Below, in pieces: positions 46,758-55,100 of a stretch of DNA of 64,000 nt (its first letter is position 1; each line of letters opens with the position of its first letter). The stretch lies in assembly GCA_007753675.1 (NCBI GenBank), contig CP036432.1, positions 1,276,394 through 1,340,393 of the forward strand. Reading direction: 5' to 3'. The position numbers and the translations under genes were made by a program. Below the pieces are notes generated by a model. It was not told the DNA's origin and did no database searches. It saw nothing but the letters and a program-made list of their open reading frames with translations. This stretch comes from Stieleria magnilauensis. Its GTDB lineage: Bacteria; Planctomycetota; Planctomycetia; Pirellulales; Pirellulaceae.

Positions 46758-47720
46758 CTACCCCGCAGGCGCGAGAGTGGATTCACGCCAAGGCGTTCCT
46801 TCGCGCACCATGACATTCAGCGTTACCAAGAGCTTTCGCATCACCGCCACGATCGCCACCTTCGGCGGCTTGCCTTTGGCCAGCAGGCGTTGGTAGAACG
46901 CTTTCATGATCGAATTGTGTCGCGTGGCAACCAAAGCGGCCATGTAAAGCACTTTGCGGACCAGGGAGCGACCGGCAAACGTGCTGCGTTTGCCTTCCTT
47001 TTGGCCGCTATCACGGACGATCGGCGCGACGCCAACGAGCTTGGCAATTTGGCCGCGGTTGAGCGAGCCTAGTTCGGGGAGCTCGGCCAGAAACATCGCG
47101 ACCGTTGCGGTGCCGACACCGGGGCACGAAGCGAGTAGCGCTGCTCGCTCAGACAGGGGTTGGCTGGCATCGATCAGCGCGGCAATTTTCTTCTCAATCC
47201 CCGCGATTTGCCGTTTATAGAAGTCCAACGCTTCCTGGATGACTTCACGCACTTCCTCGTCGCGGGCTTGGGCAAGGCGGTTCCGTTCGGCCGACTGTTG
47301 CGAGAGAATTTGATCACGTCGATGCACCAGCGCCTTGAGCTTGCGTTGTTCGGGAGAAGGTTTCTCACGCAACTTTGGCGTGACGACCTCACCAAACCGG
47401 GCGATCATTCTGGCGTCGATCGGATCGTTCTTTTCGATCAGTCCGATCCCTTTGGCGAACGATCGCACCTGCGCGGGGTTGCACACGCAACAATCCGTGT
47501 CGGCTTCGTGCAAAGCGTCCACCAGATTGCTTTCGTAGCCTCCGGTGGCTTCCATCACCACGATTGTCTTGGCACGCTTGCGGCGGAGAAGTTTGATCCA
47601 CGCGTTGATTGCTTCCGGTGTGTTATCGATCGTTTGATGTACTTTTGCCACCGAATCGAAGAGATCAAGTTTGCGGCTTGCGACGTCAACCCCAATGAAT
47701 CTTTTGTAAACTGTCGTCAT
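46758..47720 (-). CDS. IS110 family transposase (DEDD recombinase)
   Basis: The start is ATG 47720 (MTTVYKRFIGVDVASRKLDL), giving 320 aa, the usual length. The N-terminal RuvC-like DEDD domain is seen in FIGVDVASRKLDLF (first Asp), VVMEATGGYESNLVDAL (Glu) and IEKNDPIDARMIARFGE (Asp pair). A coiled-coil region follows (about 125-190). The C-terminal IS116/IS110/IS902 domain has LASCPGVGTATVAMFLAELP and LNRGQIAKLVGVAPIVRDSG, with GKRSTFAGRSLVRKVLYMAA containing the conserved catalytic Ser region. The frame is intact, so the element may be active. The preceding 170 bases are structured, as expected for a bridge RNA region. Confidence 0.93.
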   Translation of the reverse strand: MTTVYKRFIGVDVASRKLDLFDSVAKVHQTIDNTPEAINAWIKLLRRKRAKTIVVMEATGGYESNLVDALHEADTDCCVCNPAQVRSFAKGIGLIEKNDPIDARMIARFGEVVTPKLREKPSPEQRKLKALVHRRDQILSQQSAERNRLAQARDEEVREVIQEALDFYKRQIAGIEKKIAALIDASQPLSERAALLASCPGVGTATVAMFLAELPELGSLNRGQIAKLVGVAPIVRDSGQKEGKRSTFAGRSLVRKVLYMAALVATRHNSIMKAFYQRLLAKGKPPKVAIVAVMRKLLVTLNVMVREGTPWRESTLAPAG

Positions 47721-47724
47721 CGTT

Positions 47725-47890
47725 TGGTCCCTGGATAGTAGTGCGAGCTCACACTTGTCGGTGGCTCCCTCGGCTGTTCGGGCTGAGAACGAAACGGACC
47801 GGCGATCTAGATGGCACACGACATCGGGTGTCTACCCACAACGATCTACCGAGTCCGCGTGCCTGCCGGCAGCTAACCGGCAGGCACTTT
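47725..47890 (-). ncRNA. Candidate IS110 bridge RNA region
   Basis: The region just upstream of the transposase start is non-coding and structured on the minus strand. A perfect 11-bp hairpin (GTGCCTGCCGG paired with CCGGCAGGCAC, 47859-47887) is followed by a small hairpin GGGTAGACACCC and by unpaired loops. In the IS110 group the bridge RNA that guides target and donor recognition is encoded in this position. The exact ends and the guide loops were not determined; the call rests on position and structure alone. Confidence 0.45.
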
Positions 47891-48130
47891 TCGAATCATG
47901 GCTCACGCGTAAGCCCAGCTTGAAAACGAATTCAATCGTGGACAGCGAGGTCGAGCCGCCGTTTCCAAGACACTACCCACCAACGGCGTGAGCGATTCTG
48001 ACAGGCTGATTTGCTATCGCACGATCTGCCTGTCGTCGGTTGCGTGTTTGGTGGGTGGCACCAAGTTGTAGGTGGCGCGGGTTTGGTAGTCGGCGTCGAA
48101 ATACGCCTACGGCGTTTATGAAGTCACGAC
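47891..48130. other. Intergenic region, possible left end of the IS110 element
   Basis: No gene recognised. The left boundary of the IS is expected here. GGTGGGTGGCACCAAG near 48050 and GGCGTCGAAATACGCCTACGG near 48091 are short repeats or hairpins common in noncoding DNA of this type. Confidence 0.35.
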
Positions 48131-48360
48131 GTGGGACTCGTCGCCTCGTCCACTACGGCGATACGTGTGCGCTGGACTCGTCGCCTCGTCCACTACGGCG
48201 ATACGTGTGCGTGGGACTCGTCGCCTCGTCCACTACGGCGATACGTGTGCGCTGGACTCGTCGCCTCGTCCACTACGGTGATACCTGTGCGTGGGACTCG
48301 TCGCCTCGTCCACTACGGTGATACCTATGCGTGGGACTCGTCGCCTCGTCCACTACGGTG
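48131..48360. repeat. 40-bp tandem repeat array, six copies
   Basis: Units start at 48131, 48171, 48211, 48251, 48291 and 48331, an exact 40-bp period; the last is cut at 30 bases. Each contains GGACTCGTCGCCTCGTCCAC and a variable CTACGGYGATACSTRTGC tail. The unit head recurs singly at 46386-46412 (opposite strand) and as a palindromic pair at 49535-49609. There are no unique spacers, so it is not a CRISPR array. It covers the stop codon of the adjacent minus-strand gene. Confidence 0.9.
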
Positions 48361-48973
48361 AAAGGGAGCGGACTGCTTGTCGTTGCCCGCTGGGTTGGTG
48401 CGTGGCCCCAAGGTTCGCCCAAGTTGCATCAGTGATCGGGAAGACGCCGGGGGCGAAGTCGATCGGCACGGAACAATTCCGCGGTTCGATGTGATTCAGC
48501 TTCCAGTCCAGACGTCGCCAGAATGACAGGCCGCGGGCCCAGCGGTCGATGGCCGACCGAATTTCAACGGCCGCCGGCGCGTCGCGGTCTTTCAAGTCCC
48601 CCAACACGTCGAGCGCTCCGCTGGGCAAGTTGCCTAGCAGTAACGCGGTGGCGTAATTGATCAGCAACACATCGTCGGCGTCACCGCGGACGATGGTCGT
48701 ACCGGGGCTGAGCGCCAGGCCACGGAAGATCTGGATGGCTTCATCGAATTTTGCCGTGCGCATCGCGCACACACCTAAACAACTTCGATAGAGGTGGTTG
48801 GGGGGAAGCGTGCGTAACGAGTGGTAGGCAGCTGCGTAGTTGCCACTACGGATCTGGTTGAAAACGGACCTCGGAAGGTCGCCGCCGTCGGGGCGGGTGG
48901 CGGCGGAGTCAGGTTGATGGGCAGCACCGACGGCTGCGGTGATGGCACGCGAGAGAGTTTTGGGTTTGGACAT
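48353..48973 (-). CDS. Hypothetical protein with TPR-like helices
   Basis: A 206-aa cytoplasmic protein (ATG 48973) without signal peptide. The centre has helix pairs resembling tetratricopeptide repeats (FNQIRSGNYAAAYHSLRTLP, CAMRTAKFDEAIQIFRGLAL, LLINYATALLLGNLPSGALD). The C-terminal 60 residues (WRRLDWKLNHIEPRNCSVPI) are not recognised. The stop codon falls in the last unit of the 40-bp repeat array, so the array may have replaced the original 3' end. No function is assigned. Confidence 0.6.
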   Translation of the reverse strand: MSKPKTLSRAITAAVGAAHQPDSAATRPDGGDLPRSVFNQIRSGNYAAAYHSLRTLPPNHLYRSCLGVCAMRTAKFDEAIQIFRGLALSPGTTIVRGDADDVLLINYATALLLGNLPSGALDVLGDLKDRDAPAAVEIRSAIDRWARGLSFWRRLDWKLNHIEPRNCSVPIDFAPGVFPITDATWANLGATHQPSGQRQAVRSLSP

Positions 48974-49076
48974 TGCGATCTCCAGGCAGATCGGTTGCGC
49001 GGTTCAAGCCGGCAGCCGAATCTGAGACGGGTTTAGTTTGCAGAAAAAATCAACAACAACGAGAAATCGTCCTCGT

Positions 49077-49433
49077 CTAAATCTGCAAACGGACCCCGAG
49101 CGAGGTGAGAGACAATCGTCCGCGCCAAGCCTCGCCGGATCGCAAACGCGAATCGTTTCCGCGCGGCAATCGGTCAAAACCACGAAGCGGATCGAAGGCA
49201 CATGCCGCATTCGGTTGCCCCGGCTTGGAGCCCTCTCGATCGAATTGGCCGATCGATTCACCCGGCAACGCGGCCTGATCCAGAACGCTTCCAACCAGAC
49301 GCGCCTGTCGGTCTTCCCGGTCGAAACGGGCGGCGCAAGGCGAAGCAAAGAGGCCGAAACCGAAACCGACGAAGCACGCCCAGACTAGCGTCTGGCGTAA
49401 GTCGAAAGCACGGCTGAGTCGGCGCGATGTCAT
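49077..49433 (-). CDS. Possible small exported protein, uncertain
   Basis: A 118-codon frame from ATG 49433 whose first 35 residues resemble a signal peptide (LVWACFVGFGFGLFASPCAA). The rest is Arg- and Gly-rich with no motif. An overlapping plus-strand frame of similar length exists, so this could be chance. The remaining sequence between 48974 and 49617 shows nothing else apart from the palindrome at 49535-49609. Confidence 0.3.
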   Translation of the reverse strand: MTSRRLSRAFDLRQTLVWACFVGFGFGLFASPCAARFDREDRQARLVGSVLDQAALPGESIGQFDREGSKPGQPNAACAFDPLRGFDRLPRGNDSRLRSGEAWRGRLSLTSLGVRLQI

Positions 49434-49534
49434 GTTCGAGCGTACTAAGAACGGATGAATTCCGGTTTCATCATCACACGTCCGAATTGCCAGTCAAGGG
49501 GCGCGCCTCATCTGTCATGGGAAATATGAAAGTT

Positions 49535-49609
49535 CGCCGTAGTGGACGGGGCAAGGAGTCCCGGTGATTGGTGATGATAGGGGACTCGTCGCCTCGTCCA
49601 CTACGGCGG
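49535..49609. repeat. Palindromic repeat pair (same family as the 40-bp array)
   Basis: CGCCGTAGTGGACGGGGCAA at 49535 is matched by the inverted head GACTCGTCGCCTCGTCCACT ending CTACGGCG at 49609, giving an imperfect stem of about 27 bp around a 20-base AT-richer loop. It lies just past the groEL stop codon and may act as the terminator of the groESL transcript. Confidence 0.85.
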
Positions 49610-49617
49610 GATCGAGC

Positions 49618-51243
49618 CTAGTACATGTCGTAGTCGCCGCCGTGGCCTTTCTTGCCGAACTTGCTTTCGTCTTTCGGCTTTTCAGCGATCAGGGCGTCGC
49701 TGGTCAACAGCAACGTCGAGACGCTGGAGGCATTTTCGAGTGCGGTCCGGACCACTTTGGTGGGGTCGATAACGCCGGATTCGACCAGGTCTTCGTAGGT
49801 GTTGGTGGCAGCGTTGTAGCCATAATTGCCGTCTTCGGCAGCCACTTTCTCACAAACCAGCGAACCATCTTGACCGGCGTTTTCGGCGATCCAGGTGGCC
49901 GGTGCGCGACAGGCTTTGAGCACGATGTTGTAGCCCGTCCGTTGGTCATCGGACAATTTGGATGCGTCGCAGCGGCTGGCCGCGCGCACCAAGGCCACGC
50001 CGCCGCCGGGCAGGATGCCTTCTTCGACCGCCGCGCGGGTAGCCGACAAGGCGTCTTCGAAACGCATTTTCTTTTCCTTGACCTCGGCTTCGGTTGCGCC
50101 GCCGACGCTGATCTTGGCAACGCCACCGACCAGTTTCGCTTTTCGCTCTTGCAGCTTCTCGCGATCATAGTCGCTGGTCGATTTTTCGTGCTCCGTTTCG
50201 ATCTGCTTGATCCGGGCCTTGATGTCGTCGGTCTTTCCGGCGCCTTCGATGATCGTCGTGTTGTCTTTGTCGATGATGACTTTCTTGGCACGTCCGAGAT
50301 CGGCCAGTTCGATGTTTTCGAGTTTGACACCGAGACTTTCGAAGAACGCTTTGCCGCCGGTCAGGATCGCCATGTCTTCCATCATGGCCTTGCGGCGGTC
50401 ACCGTATCCGGGAGCCTTCACCGCCGCAGCGACAAAGGTTCCGCGCAAGCGGTTGACCACCAGGGTAGCCAGCGCTTCACCTTCGACGTCTTCGGCGATG
50501 ATCAACAACGCCTTGCCGGTCTTGGCCACCTTTTCCAGCAACGGCACGAAGTCGCGCAGATTGCTGATCTTCTTTTCATGAATCAGGATGTACGGTTCTT
50601 CGAGCACGCACTCCATCGTTTCCGGTGAAGTCACGAAGTAGGGCGACAGATAGCCCTTGTCGAATTGCATCCCTTCGACCCACTTGACCTCTGTTTCCAG
50701 ACTCTTGCCTTCGTCGATCGTGACCACGCCGTCTTTCCCGACCTTTTCCATCGCATCGGCAACGACTTGACCGATCTTGGCGTCTTGGTTGCCGCTGATC
50801 CGAGCGACTTGCTCCATCTCTTTGCGGCCTTTGACGGTGGTCGACATCGACTTGAGGTGACCGACAATGTCTTCGACGGCTTGCTCGATCCCCTGTTTCA
50901 TCGCGATCGGATTGGTGCCGGCGACGACGGCCCGCAGCCCTTCATTGAAGATCGCTTCGGCCAACACCGTTGCGGTGGTCGTGCCGTCGCCCGCCACGTC
51001 GTTGGTCTTCGAAGCGACTTCGCGCACCATCCGCGCCCCCATGTTTTCATAGGGGTCATCCAGTTCGATTTCTTTGGCCACCGTCACGCCGTCGCGGGTC
51101 ACGATCGGCGATCCGTAGCTCTTCTGAATGATCACGTTGTGTCCGCCGGGCCCGAGGGTGCTGCGGACGGTTTTGGCCAACTTGTGAACCCCGCGACGCA
51201 TCGCCTCGCGGGCATCTTGTTCAAAGGCAATGATTTTTGACAT
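49618..51243 (-). CDS. groL: Chaperonin GroEL
   Basis: A 541-aa chaperonin of normal length. Seen are [60 protein letters not shown] with the ATPase Asp, [20 protein letters not shown], and [20 protein letters not shown]. The C-terminus ends GHGGDYDMY instead of the Gly-Gly-Met repeats of E. coli GroEL. It folds proteins in the cytoplasm together with GroES, encoded 17 bases upstream. Planctomycetes often carry several groEL genes, so this may be one of several copies. Confidence 0.97.
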   Translation of the reverse strand: MSKIIAFEQDAREAMRRGVHKLAKTVRSTLGPGGHNVIIQKSYGSPIVTRDGVTVAKEIELDDPYENMGARMVREVASKTNDVAGDGTTTATVLAEAIFNEGLRAVVAGTNPIAMKQGIEQAVEDIVGHLKSMSTTVKGRKEMEQVARISGNQDAKIGQVVADAMEKVGKDGVVTIDEGKSLETEVKWVEGMQFDKGYLSPYFVTSPETMECVLEEPYILIHEKKISNLRDFVPLLEKVAKTGKALLIIAEDVEGEALATLVVNRLRGTFVAAAVKAPGYGDRRKAMMEDMAILTGGKAFFESLGVKLENIELADLGRAKKVIIDKDNTTIIEGAGKTDDIKARIKQIETEHEKSTSDYDREKLQERKAKLVGGVAKISVGGATEAEVKEKKMRFEDALSATRAAVEEGILPGGGVALVRAASRCDASKLSDDQRTGYNIVLKACRAPATWIAENAGQDGSLVCEKVAAEDGNYGYNAATNTYEDLVESGVIDPTKVVRTALENASSVSTLLLTSDALIAEKPKDESKFGKKGHGGDYDMY

Positions 51244-51260
51244 ATCGAATCGTCCCCCAC

Positions 51261-51587
51261 TTAGTTCTCGATGACGGCCAGGATGTCGCTTTCTTTGACG
51301 ATCGTGTACTTGATGTCGTCGACGTCAAATTCGTCGCCGCCATATTTGTTTAGCAACACGTAATCGCCGGGACTGACCGACAGCGGGTGAACGGTGCCGT
51401 TGTCGTCGCGTCTGCCGGGGCCGACCGCGATCACGCGAGCGCGGTTGACTTTCTCTTTGGCGGAATCCGGTAGCACGATCCCGCCAGACGTCTTTTCGTC
51501 GGCTTCGTCACGTTGGCAGACGACGCGATCGGCAAGCGGTTTGAGTTTCAGATTGGTGGTCGATTCTGACTTTGTAGCAGTCGCCAT
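51261..51587 (-). CDS. groS: Co-chaperonin GroES
   Basis: The start is ATG 51587, with GGAGG seven bases before it. The 108-aa protein has the GroES fold signature: [57 protein letters not shown] and [15 protein letters not shown]. An N-terminal extension of about 12 residues ([12 protein letters not shown]) is unusual. I find no CIRCE element (TTAGCACTC-N9-GAGTGCTAA) upstream, so regulation by HrcA is not supported. Confidence 0.96.
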   Translation of the reverse strand: MATATKSESTTNLKLKPLADRVVCQRDEADEKTSGGIVLPDSAKEKVNRARVIAVGPGRRDDNGTVHPLSVSPGDYVLLNKYGGDEFDVDDIKYTIVKESDILAVIEN

Positions 51588-51744
51588 GAAATGTCCTCCA
51601 TCTTTCCTTGGACATTGCACAACAGTGTGGCCCTGCCGCTCCGGAGCCACCGTCAATTTGGCACAACGCCAGCGGCGGCGGACGCTATAGCAACCGCTGT
51701 ACCAATGCTGAAACCCCTTCCCGTTGTAGCCCGGCCTTCGTGTC

Positions 51745-51936
51745 CTAGATGGGTTTGGATTCGTACGGGTTTGGCAGCGCCGCCAGCACGTCGGACGCTT
51801 CGGCGAACGACTTGTACGGGCCGCCCTCGACCAGGACGCCGCCGGATTGCGTGGCGACCGATTCCGGAGTCGAACCCGCGGGGACTTCGGCAATCGTGAA
51901 CCCGTCGTCGACTTCGATGATGATGAAACCAATCAT
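51745..51936 (-). CDS. Small conserved-looking acidic protein, function unknown
   Basis: A 63-aa protein with AAGGAGA six bases before its ATG. It begins MIGFIIIEVDDGFTIAEVPA and continues with GVLVEGGPYKSFAEASDVLA, a compact alpha/beta pattern without cysteines or a membrane segment. It lies 157 bases upstream of groES on the same strand. I do not recognise the family. The strong ribosome-binding site and codon pattern support a real gene. Confidence 0.65.
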   Translation of the reverse strand: MIGFIIIEVDDGFTIAEVPAGSTPESVATQSGGVLVEGGPYKSFAEASDVLAALPNPYESKPI

Positions 51937-52323
51937 TTCGTGTCTCCTTCGGTTGGGGGGCGGTTGTCAGATTCCCTCTGCCGCACAGAGTTTCCGTGTC
52001 GGCAGTTCAAGCGAGTTCCCCTGCAAATCTCGATACCAAACCATCCTTGATCTCTCCATCCGCTCGAAAAATCACCTGGATCACAAGGTGCGCATCCCTC
52101 GGCGGTGTCGCCCTGAAGCGGGTGCCAGCACGGCGTTGAGATTCACTGTTGACGAATTCTACTAAGCTCCGATCCGCCTCCGATCCGATTGGATGTCTGC
52201 TGTCGTGATGCGGTGACACGGAAACGACAAAATGGCATCGGAGCACGACAAGTCGGCCGCATGGCCCGTAACATGCTGTACAATGTGGTGTCAGACTTTT
52301 GTCGCAATGCGGAGGTCAATTCG
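51937..52323. other. Intergenic region, no gene recognised
   Basis: Divergent promoters for the 63-aa gene and the 113-aa gene should lie here. CGACAAAATGGCATCGGAGC at about 52226 shares 15 bases with 53637-53651 downstream of csrA, a short dispersed repeat. Nothing else stands out. Confidence 0.35.
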
Positions 52324-52665
52324 ATGGATATTTTGGGTCACGTTCTGACGCGGACCAGCCAGTGGATTGAGCACTGGTATGTAGCGTTTACCACGTTCGA
52401 CAGCGATTTACTCGATCGAGACGAATGGGTCGAGTTCGTGGGCGGACCGCTCGACGGCTACCGACATCTCGTCGACCCCGCCAAGATCTACCATCTGCCG
52501 CCTTCGTTGGTGTTGCCCATTAGCGCATCGCGAATTGCCCGTTTTTTCGACATGGACGAGAGCGAATCGGTTGAACCGACGGATCTGCCGAGCAGTTACG
52601 CCTTGTACGACCTGGTGGCGTGCGGCGACCGATGGTGCTATCGGTTCAGCCAAGAAGAGGCTTGA
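52324..52665 (+). CDS. Hypothetical small protein
   Basis: The start is ATG 52324, preceded by GGAGG at eight bases. The 113-aa acidic protein contains WVEFVGGPLDGYRHLVDPAK in its first half and a C-terminal YALYDLVACGDRWCYRFSQE. The GGPLDG motif with a following aromatic C-terminus resembles short uncharacterised bacterial and phage proteins. No signal peptide or membrane segment is present. The role is unknown. Confidence 0.65.
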   Translation: MDILGHVLTRTSQWIEHWYVAFTTFDSDLLDRDEWVEFVGGPLDGYRHLVDPAKIYHLPPSLVLPISASRIARFFDMDESESVEPTDLPSSYALYDLVACGDRWCYRFSQEEA

Positions 52666-52783
52666 GCGTGACGACGAGCCCAGGCCGCTTGCGTGGCGAC
52701 GCCGGTCGGACTGCTTGATTGGCACGCTGGATGCATACTCTGCGGCATGAACGTTTCCCGTCGATCAAACGGAGGAACCTTTC

Positions 52784-53230
52784 ATGCCCGCTACATTGGA
52801 TCAACCACGACACAGAACCCACCGGTCTTCATCAACCGAGCGAACGCGGCGGCCGCGCCGAAGTGAGCGTCGTCCCCGCGAGAACGATGCCCGCCAGCCG
52901 CGGCGACACGCGATCAAACCGACATGGGATCGATCGAATCGACCCGACGCTGCGGCGGTTGCAACCGGGGCACCCGCAACGTCAACCCGACCGACGTCGC
53001 GACGACGCAAATCCAGGTTGGGGAAATTCTTCAGCGGTTTCACCCTTGAAAAGTCGTTCACGATCCTGTCGTTTCTCGTCGCCAGTGGGCTGATCGTTCT
53101 CTGCTCGCTCGACCTGGCGTTCGCCTGGCCCTGGATGCACGCCAGCTTACTGTTCGATTGGACTTACCTGGGTGTGGGCCTTGCCATGTTGTGGCTGACC
53201 TGGGACGTCTTCAACGATCAATCGCGTTGA
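52784..53230 (+). CDS. Small membrane protein with Arg-rich cytoplasmic N-terminus
   Basis: A 148-aa protein; GGAGG lies eight bases before ATG 52784. The first 80 residues are extremely rich in Arg, Pro, Ser and Thr and presumably disordered and nucleic-acid- or membrane-surface-binding. Two membrane helices follow (FTILSFLVASGLIVLCSLDL and SLLFDWTYLGVGLAMLWLTW). The short C-terminus is DVFNDQSR. No family recognised. Confidence 0.65.
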   Translation: MPATLDQPRHRTHRSSSTERTRRPRRSERRPRENDARQPRRHAIKPTWDRSNRPDAAAVATGAPATSTRPTSRRRKSRLGKFFSGFTLEKSFTILSFLVASGLIVLCSLDLAFAWPWMHASLLFDWTYLGVGLAMLWLTWDVFNDQSR

Positions 53231-53406
53231 CCGTCGAAAAACGTTGACTCCTGCCGAAGGTCCGCTGGCGTGCAATCAAGACTTGCCAAGCGGATGGGCA
53301 ACCAGAATCAGCTGATTGGCACAAACGTTGCATCCGGCAGAGTCAACACGCGACAGCTCAGACGCTGTTGGCACACTTCACGTCAAAACCATTCAGGGGA
53401 CGAAAC

Positions 53407-53613
53407 ATGTTGGTGCTTTCACGGAAAGAGAACGAGCGAATTCAAATTGGTGATAAAATTGTGCTAACCATCACGGCGATCAAGGGAAACCGCGTTTCAG
53501 TCGGCATTGATGCCCCCAAAGAGGTCGCCATTCGAAGGAGCGAACTCGGTCTGAGTGGAGCATGTGAGCCGAGGACGCGGCCGTCCGATTCCCGCCGCCG
53601 CCACGTGGCATGA
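53407..53613 (+). CDS. csrA: Carbon storage regulator CsrA
   Basis: A 68-aa protein starting [20 protein letters not shown], followed by [20 protein letters not shown] and AIRRSEL, the complete CsrA fold including the RNA-contacting first strand (LVLSRKE) and VAIRR in the last strand. It binds GGA motifs in mRNA leaders and alters translation or stability. It is a single-gene unit here. The C-terminal 20 residues are Arg-rich and variable. Confidence 0.95.
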   Translation: MLVLSRKENERIQIGDKIVLTITAIKGNRVSVGIDAPKEVAIRRSELGLSGACEPRTRPSDSRRRHVA

Positions 53614-53615
53614 GA

Positions 53616-53646
53616 CATTTTGTCGTGTTGCGACCGCGACAAAATG
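53616..53646 (+). terminator. Hairpin just after csrA
   Basis: CATTTTGTCG (53616-53625) pairs with CGACAAAATG (53637-53646), a perfect 10-bp stem three bases after the csrA stop codon. There is no T-run after it, so it could be a weak terminator or an RNA-stabilising structure. Confidence 0.5.
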
Positions 53647-53729
53647 GCATCTAACGACAATCTGTCCAACACCTCGGCCCGAAACGCCAGGCCGAGGTGA
53701 ACGGTCGGAATCGATGTGAGCCGTCGGAA

Positions 53730-54956
53730 TCACTGGGCGACCGCTTGATGCTCCATCACCATCGCTTCGATCGCATTGAATTGGTCGTCCTCTCGGACCT
53801 CTTCAAGGAGTGCGTCGTCGTACCACATGTGTTCGCTATGGCCGGCACCGCTGAGGAAGCCGATCCACTGGGCCGCCGTCGGAGTGAAGTTGGTTTCGCC
53901 GGGAATGATCATGAAATCGCCACCATTGTCAAACGGGAAGATCGTGATCGTTCGGCCGATGTGTTGGTAGTAAACCCATCCGGTGAGAAAGTTGATTCCG
54001 ATTTGTTCCTTTTCCGGAAACGTCGTCGCCGGATCGCCGCTGACGACAAACCGTGTCGTGACCTGTTGCAGACTCCAATCGTCGGCCCCCTTGTCGTAAC
54101 AGAACGCTGCAAAGTTTTCGTCGCCGACTTTGGGTGATCCGAACGTCATCAATCCATCGACGGGAATCTCGTCGGAATAGTGCAGCCGTGTCGCGGCCAA
54201 CGTGGCCCGAGCCGCACCGAGGCTGTGACCGGTCAACCAAACCTTCTTTCCGCTGGCATGCGCGTCCAAGGCGCGAGCGAGCACCCAGGGGTAAACCGAA
54301 TCGACACTGTCCCAAAACCCGAGGTGCACGAAGAATTTTTTGTTGTTGATTTCGATCGGCCAGGGATCATCGTTCAAGTCGGTCGTGGCATCGACGTAGG
54401 GATTGATGTTGTTGGTCCCTTCGCTGCTGGTGCCGCGGAAGGCGATCACAAGGGTATCGCCGATGGTGAACGCCGCCGCTTCGGTTCCGGTGTCGTCGTT
54501 CATGATGACGTCAATGTTGCCCTCTTCGATGCCCTGCGGATCAAGTCGGTCGATCAAGTCTTCTTCAAAGGCGGCTTCGCTGGTCGCGTCGCTGTAAACG
54601 GTCATGCTCAATTGTGCCAGCAAGTAGGCGTTGAGCATCGCCTTGCTGCCATCGGCGGGGTCAAAATGATCGTAGAGCGATTGAGGCTCCTGTTCTGGTT
54701 CCGGCGAATCCGACGGCAACGCCAGCGTTCCTCCACCGCTGGTCTTGGTCGGTACTTCGACCGGCTTGGTGTGGACTTCGCCGGTGACGGGATCGATCCA
54801 GATTTGTTGGTCGACCGTCGCCAAACTCTCGGCGGTGCGGGACACCACGGGGGCAGTTTTCGTCGCGACCTTGGTGTCGTCTCGAAATTCAGCAGCGGTG
54901 GCGAAGGTTCCGAACAGGGCAAACAAGGAAAATGCGGTGGCGAATCGGCAGAGCAT
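53730..54956 (-). CDS. Exported class 3 lipase family protein
   Basis: The start is ATG 54956, giving a signal peptide (LCRFATAFSLFALFGTFATA); GTG 54995 is the longer alternative. The 408-aa protein has a linker region to about residue 100, then the alpha/beta hydrolase: DTLVIAFRGTSS (oxyanion strand, about 168-178), nucleophile elbow GHSLGAA with Ser245, DGLMTFGSPKVGDENFAAF, VVSGDPATTFP with the probable catalytic Asp, and a C-terminal GHSEHMWYDD with the probable His. The fold matches fungal-type lipase_3 proteins. Secreted ester hydrolysis is inferred; the natural substrate is unknown. Confidence 0.88.
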   Translation of the reverse strand: MLCRFATAFSLFALFGTFATAAEFRDDTKVATKTAPVVSRTAESLATVDQQIWIDPVTGEVHTKPVEVPTKTSGGGTLALPSDSPEPEQEPQSLYDHFDPADGSKAMLNAYLLAQLSMTVYSDATSEAAFEEDLIDRLDPQGIEEGNIDVIMNDDTGTEAAAFTIGDTLVIAFRGTSSEGTNNINPYVDATTDLNDDPWPIEINNKKFFVHLGFWDSVDSVYPWVLARALDAHASGKKVWLTGHSLGAARATLAATRLHYSDEIPVDGLMTFGSPKVGDENFAAFCYDKGADDWSLQQVTTRFVVSGDPATTFPEKEQIGINFLTGWVYYQHIGRTITIFPFDNGGDFMIIPGETNFTPTAAQWIGFLSGAGHSEHMWYDDALLEEVREDDQFNAIEAMVMEHQAVAQ

Positions 54957-55100
54957 CTCAGATCTCGGCAAGTGGTTGGAAGGGTCTGTTCCCACACGCT
55001 CCGGTGTGGTTCTGCCTAGCCAAGCGGAGCAACGGGTGAACTGTTACATCCCGTGGCCTACAATGTCTGGCATCTGGACCCCACCATCGAAGGAGAACCG

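Noticed and set aside
48131..48360. CRISPR array
   Set aside because: The 40-bp units are contiguous and lack unique spacers, and no cas gene is present.
51588..51744. CIRCE operator upstream of groES
   Set aside because: I searched both strands for TTAGCACTC-N9-GAGTGCTAA and found no acceptable match.
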